From Epiperipatus broadwayi (Eukaryota; Onychophora; Udeonychophora; Euonychophora; Peripatidae), in assembly GCA_028023455.1 (NCBI GenBank), contig JAQFVV010012441.1, positions 6,159,544 through 6,223,543 on the forward strand: a stretch of DNA of 64,000 nucleotides, written 5' to 3'. The position numbers and the translations under genes are program-made. Positions within the stretch are counted from its first letter, which is position 1. Each line of letters starts with the position of its first letter. The notes beneath the pieces were generated by a model that ran no database searches, was not told the origin of the DNA, and saw only the letters and a list, made by a program, of their open reading frames with translations. Shown here one piece after another: positions 24,579 to 36,728 of the stretch.

Positions 24579-24694
24579 TTAAATGGCGGCCAACATGGGG
24601 CCATTTAATGTACCGGGTCGAACCACAGAAACCCCTTACTTATACATGTATATAAGTTTTGGCTGGTTTCAAACTTCTTTAAAACACATTTATA
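24493..24694. repeat. About 95 bp-arm palindrome spanning the LTR end and primer site
   Basis: The last roughly 85 bp of the 5' LTR plus the first bases of the primer site (24493-24588) are repeated in inverted orientation at 24599-24694. Both arms carry ACAGAAACCCC / GGGGTTTCTGT and AAAACTTATA / TATAAGTTTT. A third, diverged direct copy of the LTR end plus primer site follows at about 24690-24770 (TATAAGTAACTGG, then GGTACATTAAATGGC). Such an arrangement could arise by template switching during reverse transcription. Confidence 0.8.
24583..24599 (+). other. Primer binding site of the 22919-29550 element
   Basis: TGGCGGCCAACATGGGG begins four bases inside the 5' LTR, in the usual primer site position. 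It also forms the centre of the palindrome described at 24493-24694. Confidence 0.55.
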
Positions 24695-25115
24695 CATATA
24701 AGTAACTGGATTCAGCGATTTGACCTGGTACATTAAATGGCTATACCCAACTTGGGGCTGGACCTAAGAAACAAAAGTAATTAAATACTTTGTTTCTTGT
24801 TCGAAAAATTTTATACAAAAGCTAAATTACATATGTAAAAGTGTTTTAATTTTAAAAAAAGAATTGACCGAAAACTTTTTTTTCTTTAAATGAAAAGAGA
24901 TTTTAATATTTACGTTATTTAAAATAAATCTTTATGCTAAATCAGAGACAATTAGATGTTTGGGCGGAGTTAAAACATTAAGATCGGGTGAAGAAAAATG
25001 GACAAAGGAGGGGCAGAGTCGGCATCTATTTCCAGTTTAGTAAGAAATAAATAAAATAGAAATTAGTAAACTTATGAGAGTGAATAAAATACAGTATTAA
25101 AAATAATGATAAAAA

Positions 25116-25409
25116 GTGTTTAAAATTATAAATTATATAAAAAAAATAAAGCCTAGAATGGAGGCTCAAGGTAAAAATATAGAAAATAGCCCCAACAAGA
25201 AAAAAAGAGAAATCATAGCTTTACTAACCAGCATGTTTGAAAAACAAAAAGAAACAGCCGAAGAATATAAAAAAATCGCCGAAGAGCTTAAAAACCAAAA
25301 TAATGAAATGAAGAGTAAATTGGAAGGGCAAGCTGAAATGCTTGAAAAGTTAAAGGACCAGATCGAAATGGGCCAAAATAAAATAAAAAAGAAATTAGAG
25401 GAAAGGTAG
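25116..25409 (+). CDS. Coiled-coil gag-like protein of the LTR element
   Basis: A 97-codon frame begins MFKIINYIKKIKPRMEAQ; the internal Met at about codon 15 is an equally likely start. The protein is Lys/Glu rich. From about residue 35 it is a continuous amphipathic coiled coil (EEYKKIAEELKNQNNEMK, then LEGQAEMLEKLKDQIE). It sits 0.5 kb inside the primer site, where gag starts in LTR elements. A similar charged coiled coil lies at the same place in the 12467-17400 element. No capsid or zinc knuckle is visible and the frame is short for gag, so it may be the surviving N-terminal part. Confidence 0.5.
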   Translation: MFKIINYIKKIKPRMEAQGKNIENSPNKKKREIIALLTSMFEKQKETAEEYKKIAEELKNQNNEMKSKLEGQAEMLEKLKDQIEMGQNKIKKKLEER

Positions 25410-25439
25410 AGAAAAATCAAGAGATCGTAGAAGTAGATT

Positions 25440-26340
25440 TTGTCAAAGAAAATAAGGAAGTTGAGGTCTGTGAAGCTTAAAGGTTTTCTAATTTACAAGG
25501 CAGAAAATAAAACAGAAAGAGAAAGAGATAGAATAAATTTTAATCGAAAGAGAGATGTGAGAATATGGAGTATAATTTATATTAGTGAGTTAGTAGAAAG
25601 AAAGAACCGCCAGACAAAAATTAAAAATATGTAATCTGACGGATTCGCCAGCTTGACCTAGTTATTAATGACTATGGACTTGGAATAATAGAAAATGTTT
25701 AACAAAGTTTAATGAAATAAAAATAACCTATAGTTTTTTTTTAAACAAATGTAAAAACGAGAATCAAAGTTAGTTTGAAAAATGATTTAAGTTAGTCTTA
25801 GTAAAATAAAATAACAATCTTAGAATTTTGAAATGTCAAAGCAACTATAAAACAATTTGTCAAAACCCTCGATTATGTCTTATCGATTATATTGATATCC
25901 CAGCTCATAAGTCTAGAACATAGCGGAGCATGACACAAACAAATTAAATGTGTAAAATCAAAATAGACAAGCAAAATGAAAATGTTTTTTTTTTTAAAAA
26001 AAGGAGAGTAAAAATAACGCTTTAAAAATAAAAATGAAATAAATAAGTGTATAATGAAAGTATTAATGAAAATAAAACATTATCAAATAAAATTTAAAAA
26101 AAAAGTGTATTAAATTAGGATTGAAGTTTGTGCAAGTATTTGGGCAAAGATATAAATTTCAGGCCTGACTTTTGTTGGATTAAGCCTTTTCTTGCGGTGA
26201 CTTTATTCTACAGATGGGTAGTGCTAAGAATAAATAATACTGATGATGATGCGCCAGTAGAAAAATCCTGGCATATAAAAATTAATAAATCTGGAGGAAA
26301 AATTCTCAGTAACCAAATAAAATAAATATTTTAGTAAGTC
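25440..26340 (+). other. LTR element interior with short unsupported frames
   Basis: Frames at 25440-25634 (Arg/Lys-rich, possibly a frameshifted continuation of gag) and 26128-26325 lie on the element strand. Neither shows a domain I recognise. A gag remnant is the most economical reading, with low confidence. Confidence 0.25.
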
Positions 26341-26639
26341 AAATGTGCAGTAGAGCTAGTCCTGCCATTGGAAATCTTAAAGTCCCTTTACATGATCTGT
26401 TGTGCACAACAGTTGCCCATGCTGTAGTCATGACTTCCACAAGAAATTAAAAGTTGGTTTAAATCAGCACAAAATCAATCTGTGTGTTGAATGGCCTCAT
26501 ACTTTGCTGCCTGATTCTCTTAATATTACATTTATTACCTAATGATGAAAATAAAACCTAAAAATGCACTCTAGAAAAATAAGAATTTGAAGTAGGTCAA
26601 ATAATTAAAATAAAATCGACAAAATCAAGTTAAATAAAT

Positions 26640-26915
26640 AAGTGTAAATATATCTGTAGTAAATAATAATAAAAAGTGACTCATGATAAACTAATAGATT
26701 TTTTTTTTTTGGAATATATGCACGGTAATAAAAGAAAGTAAATAAATGATTTAAAGTCAAGTCAAATATATATATATCAGTGTAATAATTAATCGTAGTA
26801 AAGTAAGTTGTTTTTGAATATACGCAAGTTAATAAAAGTTGAGTAAATAATGAATCATAATAAAGTAAAATAGTTTTTCTGAATATACGCACATAGATAA
26901 AAAAAGTTGAGTGAG
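26640..26915 (+). repeat. Minisatellite of about 85-90 bp units inside the LTR element
   Basis: Three diverged units carry GAATATACGCA (or ATATATGCAC), then TTAATAAAAGTTGAGTAAA, then AATCGTAGTAAAGTAA. They lie in the part of the interior where an autonomous relative would hold pol. Confidence 0.5.
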
Positions 26916-27879
26916 GGTTGAAAATAATATTCAAGATTAGATTAATATAAATAAATATGAAAATTGATGTCCGTGATAGTTTAGAATAATATTGTGAGAG
27001 TAGATTAATACAAATGTTAGAATAATGTTCATATGAATTTAAAAATAATGTTGGAAGATTAGTAATAAAAATATAAAGTCAATCTAAGGTGTATTGAGAG
27101 TGTGTAAGTATACATGTGTATATACGCACACATACACTGGTAATATTCGGTAAATATGATACCTCACGATGCGTATCTTAAATGTATTTATCCAGATATC
27201 CTTTTAGGTTATTTTCTTGGCACTGCTGCACCTTATGATGTGTGCAAAAAGGGATTTATTTATTATAGATTCCCTGCAAGCAAGTCCAGTAATAACTCAA
27301 TATTTAGAATATTAGTAGGTGTAGAATTATGCTGCACGTATACACATGTGTAGGAATTTATCTAGAGCAAAAGGGAATGAAGTAGTATAGAAGTAAGTTT
27401 AGTTAAGGATAAGTTTAAAGCTGCTGACTGGATAAATTTTAGTACCCATAACGGACTTGTCAGGGATCATTCCTCTTTCCAAAGCGTAAGTCGAAAATGG
27501 ACAGTTGAAAATTCTTGCCATTTCACAGCGACCCTTTCTTTTTCCAAGTCCAATCAAGAGAATCAGCAAATGAAGTTTCAATTTTATACACATATAAGTC
27601 GGTGTAAGACAGCGAATCTGCTTCCGCGTCGTTTCCAAAAGATCCCTGTGCCACAAAATTAGTTTGTCCCGGTGGCCATTATCCATGATTTAGATCATTG
27701 TGAGCAATGTATTCGACATAGATAGAAGGAAAGGATAGTCGAAACAGATTGCTCTTTGTAGGTTAAGTAAAAGATATTAAAAAGCTAACTTAGAAAAATA
27801 ATAAATTAGTAAATCTTTAGAGTCAAGAATTAAAATTGCAAGAGATAAAATGGTCAAAAATGACACATTTTACTCTAAA

Positions 27880-27895
27880 ATGGAGGGGGGTGTAA
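27880..27895 (+). other. Polypurine tract of the 22919-29550 element
   Basis: ATGGAGGGGGGTGTAA ends exactly where the 3' LTR starts (27896). Confidence 0.75.
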
Positions 27896-29550
27896 TGTGC
27901 CAAGGCCAATTTGGCACATGTATATAAAATAATTTTGTCTAAAAAAAAATATTAAAAAAAAAAATCTTTCGTAAAAGAGTTTGAAATAAAAGATTAAAAG
28001 TGGGAAGGAGGTTTTCTTAAAGTCAAACTAAAAGTGTTATAAAAGAAAGTAAAGTTTTTCTAAATTAGTATTCATAAGAATAAGTAATTTAAAATTTTAA
28101 AAAAATAGAAATCTCTTTTCATTCAAGCTTATTATAATAAATTATGTATGTGCGTGTGAGTGTAAATAAATGTATGCATGTTAGAATAATAGTAAAAAAA
28201 AGGTAAAAAATATATGTAAATGAAAGTTAAAAAAAAAATTATATTTGGAAAACACAGCGATGGCTATTAAGTTAAATAAAGATTTATTTAAAAACACAGC
28301 GGTGGACTACTAATTAAAGATATGAAAACAACACGTTGTCAAAGGATTAATTGCTAAAGAATTTCGACAACAGATATTTGCTGGAGGATATTACAAGGAC
28401 AACATGTTATAGGTATAAATAGTAAAATTTTATCGGACAATCAGTTCAGTTGAGTTCACAAATCAATTGAGTCAGTTAATTTCAATCAGTTAAGTAAATG
28501 GTATTCAGAAACAAGATGCAGTGCTGAGAAGATTTTGGGAGCGCACGTTTTTCTCCACACCCTGATGTCCGATGAAAACAGCAAGATCTGCCCATGAAAT
28601 AATGTCAGCTTAACAACTTGGAAATCTCTGCTAGTATCTAATTGTCTCCAATAATAATAATCATGAAGAATAATGAAACTCATCAAGGAAACATCCCAGC
28701 CGGCTGGAAGCATTCGTAATGGAAATATTCTCACCGAAAGCAGCCACCAAAGTGAACAAAATTCTACGTCTACATTCAAAATCCTAGGTAAAACATTTCA
28801 TTTATACTGTAATAGCCATTGCATTGCATTAATTCGTGCGAATCCTCCAAGAGTCTAATTATATGAACTCTATATCATACATAAAATGAACTATTGATAT
28901 GTGTGTTTAAGTTTCAAATGCTATTAATGCTTTATTATTAGATTTGTGAATGCTATATGAATTAATATGTGCATGATCATTATATCAGTGTTATTAGTTA
29001 AATTAGATAAATACCAGTCTTCTATTATTAAAATCTACAAGCATATGTAAACTAGTTTAGAAATGTTAATTTAAAATGTGTGTGTATTATTAAATTATAA
29101 AGATGTTTAAATTTAGTATATTAATGTTAGTTAATAAATTGTCTTTAAAATTAAACTCTATTTGTCGGTCAATTCTTTTTATCAATCTCTTCTTACCAAT
29201 ATTTTATCATTGATTAAAATTAGACTGAGCTAGTTAAGGGAATTGTTTCGAGCACTGGATTATGAGCCTACTGACCAAATATGTTGTTTATTCTTATGAA
29301 TAGATAACTGGCACCCAGAGTTTACTCCGAAACAAATAAAGTGTTTGTATAGTAGGGGTTTGAATCTAGCAGCTGAGGTGGGCCATTGTTGATAGTTAAA
29401 GCTATCAATAATATTTCCCATTTTGCTCGAATGTGCCGGTTCGTTCACGTAATATTTATAAGATTAAAAATGTGTTTTAAAGAAATTTGAAACCAGCCAA
29501 AACTTATATATACGTATAAGTAAGAGGTTTCTGTGGTTCGACCCGGTACA
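27896..29550 (+). repeat. 3' LTR of the 22919-29550 element
   Basis: It is the partner of 22919-24578, with scattered substitutions and small indels such as a 4-5 bp insertion near 28060. It ends GACCCGGTACA at 29550, followed by (AT)n. Confidence 0.9.
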
Positions 29551-29559
29551 ATATATATA

Positions 29560-32500
29560 TATCAGCCATTTATAAAAACGAGTATGGCTTTTTATAAAAA
29601 AAAAGCCAAGAGAAAAAAAACTGCTCTAGAAATTATTATTGTAATGATTAAACAAACCGATCTTTGAAATGTACATATCTCCACATATATAACACTTCAT
29701 CCATTTTTATGTGATTGTACATTATAATACTGCATTTTAATACTTCTGCAGAAAACTTTTATTTCTGAAACGCTTCAACACTATATCTAATTGCATTTGT
29801 CCAAATATGTCTTATTCTTTGCCCATATTACCAATGGAGATAATCGAACTTAGATAAAAACTATTTCTCCCATGAAAACCCTGTTCATTTATCATAAAAC
29901 ACTCTTTTTATTCATTTGTGTTACATGTCCAATCCAATAAAATTGTAATTCTACTTTAGTTGATTATATAATATCATATCCAGCAAGTAGAAGAATAAAT
30001 ACATTGATTGGTTTTATGATCTTGTTATTCTATTTTTAAAATATGACAGAATATCCTTAAATATTACTTTTCTTATGCCTTTATAAGATATTGATTTAAT
30101 ATCCAATTCTCACTTTCATACATTAAATTAGGTTAAATAACAGCTTTATATACACCTAACTTAATTTCAGTAGTTTTTTGCCTGGGATGAAATACTTTAC
30201 ATTTTTGTTTGTCAATACAGCGGCAACCTATTAGAGTCTATATTCCTAGATATATATCTAAATCCATTTTTCTAATTATAAAACTAATAACAAATTGAAT
30301 AGCTCATTCATTTGTTAGCAAGAATAATGTTATTTATGGCGGTTTGATTCTTTGCGTTATAAACCAGAGATTTTACTAATTTAAGGAACACTTTGCCCAA
30401 CGGTGATTAGTTTTTGACTGGATTTAAATTTCATATTCAAGTGTTTCCTCTATCTTTTACCCATACATCCTGTATTGCTTTTTTTTAAATTGTCTCACAA
30501 AACGTCATTCTATTTAAATTGCTTAACATCAAAATTAGCGCTAAATTTAACAAAATCTATCACAACGTCATTTTAATAGCAGTGCAGAGATTCGCATATC
30601 ATCGCTAATTTTCACATTTGACTATTAATAATAGTTAAGCACGTCATGCATTAGGGTTTCGGGTTATCATAAGTGATTAGGGTATTGAAACATAATTGAT
30701 GAAATTAAATATGCTACTTTAATTTATAGATCAGCAATCACCTTAGAAAATTAGTATTATATCGTTATGACGTCAATTAATCTTCAAAAATAATAACTGT
30801 CATTTAATCTCTAAATTAAGATAAGAGACTGAATAGTAGCACATATGGGAATAGTTAAAGACAATTGGGCAACTTAGCAGTTGACTAAAACCTGAATATT
30901 CCACTCCTAAAAAATCCACAAGCTCAACCACGTATTGATGGAGATTTAAACACAAGGTAAACCATAGATAGCAATGCTTAATAACCATGAAAACACATTG
31001 TATATGCATTGTATATCTAATAGACTAATAAATTTCTAATTTAAAAAAAAAAAAAAACTAATAAGGATTTTAAAATGTTTTAGTTCTTAAAGTTCTCCAT
31101 TCAAGCTAAAAGTTAGTGATAGACTTTCTTGCCTCTCTTGTTGATTAAAAAAACATAAAAAATGGTTCATGTTATTACGTCAAAGTCCTTAAATGTTGCA
31201 TTTAGATAATAAGTACATCCGGTAAATTATATTTTGAACTGAAAAAAAAAAATAGCGCAATTGACAGCATATTGTAAAACTGGCATTCATAAAGATAAAG
31301 TTATTGTTGTTGTTTTTAATCGATTCAATTTAAAAATGCCATCTTCAAACATGTATACACCTCAATGCCTGTTTAAGTAAATCACTTATAAACAGTTCTT
31401 AAGACAACTGATATAAAACTAATAATTTGATTAAGTGCACACCCTTGTTTGACACCAGTTTTCATTTCAAATGGCCCATATTTTCCACTATGATAACAAC
31501 ATTTCCTTATACCCCATCATTAACAATTTATATATATAATTTTAGTGGACGACCAAACAATTTCAACAGAGCCATAAACAAGCAATATATAAATCACACT
31601 TTTATTTCTGATACTTTTCTTACATTGTTTTGCCAACAAAGCCATGTCTAGAATACTTTCTCATTCTCTAAAACCAGTGAACCATTGATAACAATTTATC
31701 TTTATCTGGAATGAAGCTATTTAACATAATCTTTGAAATTACCATTGCTATAGTAGATAGTAATGTTTTGCATAATAATTTCTGAAATCTTAGCTATTCT
31801 TTTTTTTTTTTTTTTGAAAATTTGCAACAATGATAACACACTTAAGAACAGGTGGCATAACTTTATGATTTGGTCATATTACTAAAAAAAATTCAGTATT
31901 TATGAATATAAATGTTTTTACCATATTTTAATACTTCTCCAGGTATTTCATCAGGATTGAAGAATTTTTATTTTTTAAATTACAAAGTGCTATTTTACAT
32001 CACTAAGCTTGTCATTTTTATACAATATAAATAAGTAGATAAAAGGAATATATTAATTAAAAGACATCATCTCAATTTTTTTTCACTATTACTGTTACCT
32101 GTTCCCAATATCTTTGTCAACAAATAAAACTCATTGCTGGATTTAACAGAATAGTCATATCATCTCTCAGATCCATAAGTTTCTTTCTGAGCATTAATGA
32201 ATTTCCATATCTTCTTTGTAGTTGCAACCTACTAATCATTTAATCATTTTTGGTTAGTCATGGAATTGTTGTCTTTAGATAAGTTCCAATTTAATTTATT
32301 GTACTGGAAAATGGAAAATGCTACACATTTCTTTTAATTAATTTAATAATAAGATCATAGTTTTAAAAAAATGATGCAATTTTTTTTCTTTTTAGTAAAC
32401 CCTAGAATAGATTTGTATGTTTAAATAATGAACAGCAATAGAATTCCTACTTTAGTAATAAGAAAATCTCCGTCATTCAAACTAAAAATTTTGGTGTTTA

Positions 32501-33235
32501 TCAGCTTCTGAAATTTAGAAATTGTAATAGATACTTCTAGAGAATGAACATTATTTTTTGTGGATTCCATTGGAATATGACCCATTTATAATGCATCCAT
32601 AATTTTAAACTTGGAGCATACTAATCTATCTAACAATCTATAGGAGAATATACTGTATTTTAATTCCTAACTATAATGTAATCTATTAATCGGCATTGTT
32701 TCAAATGTGGATGCATCCTTATTCCTTTACAGCATTATCTGCCTACACAAAATATCTGTGTTAGTCCGTATATGTGCTATATAAATGGCATTGTTATAAT
32801 AATGTTATTCATAATTGAATAAAATAGTTCTGTAAATTTTCTGAATCTAAAGCTTGGGAAATATACAGCTATAAATATGAATAACTGCCATGGTGCAAGG
32901 TGAGTTTTTACACTATTTTCCCTTCTTGATATCACAAGGAAATCCAACAATAGATAGTACCTCGTATTTTTCAGCAAATACAACACTAAACTTTTTCTTT
33001 CACTGTCTGATATTCCATTACAGTTAAAGCTTGTAGTTATATATTTGCTTTACTAAACTTCCAACTAAAATACAAGTTTCATTAAGAGGTTCTACATAGA
33101 TATTAATTTTGACAGCTCTTTAGCTCTCTGTGCAATTCTACATTTCTGATCTTGAAGAGTTTTATCAACTTTTTGCACATTTCATGTATCAATATTAAAA
33201 AAAAATTAGATTAATGATACTTATTTTCAATATTA
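29560..33235 (-). pseudogene. Decayed, nearly full-length LINE (endonuclease, RT and C-terminal region)
   Basis: On the minus strand ordered but broken protein motifs appear. Near 33000 is an AP-endonuclease-like start (WNIRQ then KKKFSVVFAEKYEVL). Near 31600-31740 is the RT region SKIMLNSFIPDKDKLL followed by CDLYIACL. Near 31430-31480 is GPFEMKTGVKQGCAL, the classic GVRQGC motif. Near 30140 are LGVYKAVI and LMYESENW, matching the VYKAVVLPTLLYGSETW region after RT. Near 29915-29945 is FYWIGHVTQMNKK, matching WIGHVxRM. The element spans about 3.6 kb between (TA)n runs and is full of stops. It belongs to the same broad LINE group as 10300-10935 and the fragment at 63635-64000. Confidence 0.85.
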
Positions 33236-33840
33236 TATATATATTGAAACCCAATTTGACAGCAGCTAATGCAAATATAAATAAATAACCACTTACTTTT
33301 AACCAATAAAAGGGCTAAAGACAATGTTCTTGTATAATCTAAGCTCAGTGGGTTTTATATATGTCACATGCCATAATAATAAAAGAAAAAAAGTAAATAA
33401 TTGAAATAATTATCTTTAAGATAGAGCAACATTTACGTCTTAAAGGAGGAGAATTCTCATATTCACTCTATAAAAATAAAGACACTTAATGTGAGAAGCA
33501 TGTGTCATTAAAGGTTACATTAAAATTTTTCACTTCACATTTACCACTGCCACACTTCTTGCCAATCTTCTAAACATCTTATTGCCATGGTCAGAGAAAA
33601 CATTTGATTTATAAAATATACCATGCTTTCTTAAATATTTGCCACAATGATATTTATTAGAAACAGTTAAATTTTATCAACGATAATTTCTTTAATAAAA
33701 TGGTTTATTATATATTGGGTATCTCAATGTATTAAATTTGATTATGATAAAATAAAACCTCTTTTAACGCTTGCGGATTCTTTAGCAAATAATGAAATCC
33801 TAATGACAAACTCTTACCCCTAAGATAATGTCTCCCACAA
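33236..33840. other. AT-rich sequence, nothing recognised
   Basis: No supported frame, RNA gene or repeat border was seen between the LINE and the AAT microsatellite. Confidence 0.4.
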
Positions 33841-33843
33841 TTA

Positions 33844-33860
33844 TGATGGTGATGATGATG

Positions 33861-33949
<89 letters not shown>
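33844..33949 (+). repeat. (ATG)n then (ATA)n microsatellite
   Basis: A short ATG/GTG repeat passes into about 30 uninterrupted ATA units. Confidence 0.95.
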
Positions 33950-36011
33950 CATTTTTTTAAATAAACATGACAAACACTTAATATAGAATAAAAGAAAATT
34001 AATCTACTTGCATAACAATGGGATATTAAAAATGGATAAAAGACTTTATATCCATTCTAAATAAATATCACATCAATATACCTATTTTAAACATTTCTGA
34101 ACTTGAATAAAATAATTTCATGAAGTGAACTGATTATGAAATAAAATAATCTTATAAATATGGAAAAATAATTTAAAATCAACATAGTGACCTTTAAAAA
34201 ACAAACAAAATAGACTAAAGTCATCTTGAATGATAAATATACAATTATGATTATTTGTTCAACAAAATCACTCTTTCTTAGAGGTAATTCTAATATATTA
34301 GATGAAATTTTAGACTCTTGTGTCAAAATTTTAATACTCATGTACTCTTAATGCATAAAGATTTAAAATAATTTATAATCCTCTTATGATTTTAATAGAT
34401 TTCTAAATAATGAATGGTTGATGTGGAAAATGACTATAAGAAAAATTTAATCAACAATAAAACAATATTTTCACATTAAATAAAGAACAAAGAACAAAAT
34501 TGACATATCTTCTAATGCCATTAAGCAAAATCTTCTAGGATAAGTTTTTTTTTTAAATATCAGAAAATTACAGCTTACAAGTTTATTATGCAAAAATAAG
34601 AATAAACAAGGAATATTAATATGACTTGTCCATAAAACTTTCTATAAATTTGAATATGACTATGTTCACATACTTACATAACATTCACTCTATTAACGTG
34701 CTTTTTATAAATATTTAATACAATATAAAATTATAACCTTACCAAATTAACGATGAGATGGATATTAAAGAAGATGCATATTGTTATTTTCTGCTAAACA
34801 TAACTTGCAATTTTGAAATTTTTTTATTTACCAAGTTTACATTCTAAATTCTAAGTATGAGCAAAGCATACCTATAGGACCTTTACATCAACAATATAAA
34901 TTACACTCAGATAAAATAAGATTGTAAGAAAACGTAAGGGTAATATTTCTCAATATCCTGATGAAAAACATATCAATTTCCAGGATGAAATCATGGTAAA
35001 ATAATACCCATGCTTTTATACAAAATACACTACTAACAAAATTAATCTACATTTGGGTGACAAAGTAAAGGCAAAGTAAAAGTTGATAACATGAACTCAC
35101 AAATAAATGACCCTATTTTTGAGGATAGTAAATAAATGAACTAGGACTTAATTTCTAGTCATGAAGCAATGAGGATGAACCATCAGGAAACAATAATAAT
35201 TACTGGATTTGTCTTAAACAAAACACTACATGCTTTAGTATAATAAGGATCCATAAAATATATTTGAAAATATCATAACAACATTCACAGATCCTATGCT
35301 ATAATCTCCAAAACTATACCGTCAAGATAAAAATTCTTAAAAAATAAGAGAGACTAAGTGACCCTATCATAAACAAATACAACAATTAACAGATGTATAA
35401 AAATAATAAATAAATAATTGAATGCTAAATCTAACATAGTAAATTTAGGCATAAAATAAGCAATAAAATATACATTTACTTATACTTCATTCAGCATAAT
35501 TATACATCTTCAAGAAATAAATAATTTATAAGAAGGACACACATAACATGCTCAAAATATATTATTATCAAAAAATTATATTCTGAGAACTTTGACAGAA
35601 GTGTTTATAAAAATAGAATACAAGACTATACCCAAATGATATGCATCTATAATAACATTATAAGCAAATTCATAAATATAACTTAAAATTAAACTCTTTT
35701 ACAATTTATAAAATAAAATAAAAGTCCTACTGTTTCCAACATCTAGTTAATAAAGCAAATAAAACTTCTATAAACAATGAAGATATCCAGCATACAATAA
35801 CTTGCCATAATTAAGTAATATAAACAATACTTCACAATTACATTTAAATGGAAAACAATTATAATAATGCTAGCAGAAATGTGTAGATATGGCTATTTAT
35901 TTTAAAAAAAATTTTCATTTAATAAGCATTAACAATAGTTACTCCGCATTCGTCATTTATCTTTTTATCTTTAAAAGTATTTAATTAAATGATAATAATA
36001 AGTAGGATATT
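33950..36011. other. AT-rich sequence between microsatellites, nothing recognised
   Basis: About 2 kb of AT-rich DNA rich in AATAAA-like words. The minus-strand frame at 34087-34341 is hydrophobic low complexity and unsupported. Confidence 0.4.
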
Positions 36012-36012
36012 A

Positions 36013-36065
<53 letters not shown>

Positions 36066-36728
36066 GAAGAAGAAGAAGAAGAAGAAGAAGGAGAAGGAGA
36101 AGAAGAAGAAGGAGAAGAAGAAGAAGAAGGAGAAGGAGGAAGAAGAAGAAGAAGGAGAAGAAGAAGAAGAAGAAGGAAGAAGAAGAAGAAGAAGAAGAAG
36201 AAGAAAGAAGAAGAAGAAGAAGAAGAAGAAGAAGAAGAAGAAGAAGAAGAAGAAGAAGAAGAAGAAGAAGAAGAAGAAGAAGAAGAAGAAGAAGAAGAAG
36301 AAGAAGAAGAAGAAGAAGAAGAAGAAGAAGAAGAAGAAGAAGAAGAAGAAGAAGAAGAAGAAGAAGAAGAAGAAGAAGAAGAAGAAGAAGAAGAAGAAGA
36401 AGAAGAAGAAGAAGAAGAAGAAGAAGAAGAAGAAGAAGAAGAAGAAGAAGAAGAAGAAGAAGAAGAAGAAGAAGAAGAAGAAGAAGAAGAAGAAGAAGAA
36501 GAAGAAGAAGAAGAAGAAGAAGAAGAAGAAGAAGAAGAAGAAGAAGAAGAAGAAGAAGAAGAAGAAGAAGAAGAAGAAGAAGAAGAAGAAGAAGAAGAAG
36601 AAGAAGAAGAAGAAGAAGAAGAAGAAGAAGAAGAAGAAGAAGAAGAAGAAGAAGAAGAAGAAGAAGAAGAAGAAGAAGAAGAAGAAGAAGAAGAAGAAGA
36701 AGAAGAAGAAGAAGAAGAAGAAGAAGAA
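36012..36728 (+). repeat. (AAT)n then 665 bp (AAG)n purine tract
   Basis: About 17 AAT units (36012-36063) switch to AAG/GGA repeats. The first 150 bp are interspersed with AGG variants, then about 530 bp are almost pure AAG to 36728. The plus strand is all purine from about 36064. The 247-codon Lys/Glu frame and its poly-Leu complement are translation artefacts. Long AAG tracts can form triplex DNA; the exact length may be an assembly estimate. Confidence 0.97.

Larger units (their letters stand above)
22919..29550 (+). mobile_element. Non-autonomous LTR retrotransposon, older, with inverted LTR-end duplication
   Basis: The LTRs are 22919-24578 (1660 bp) and 27896-29550 (1655 bp), each TGTGCCAAGGCC to GTACA. 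ATAT flanks the element (22915-22918 and 29551-29554). A polypurine tract (TGGAGGGGGGTGTAA) abuts the 3' LTR and TGGCGGCCAACATGGGG follows the 5' LTR, so the orientation is plus. The interior (3317 bp) has one coiled-coil frame and no recognisable pol. The LTRs differ at scattered sites and small indels, more than in the 12467-17400 element. It therefore appears older, and its interior junction is rearranged. Confidence 0.9.

Noticed and set aside
27399-27686. 95-codon minus-strand ORF inside the second LTR element
   Set aside because: It is antisense to the element and shows no recognisable domain.
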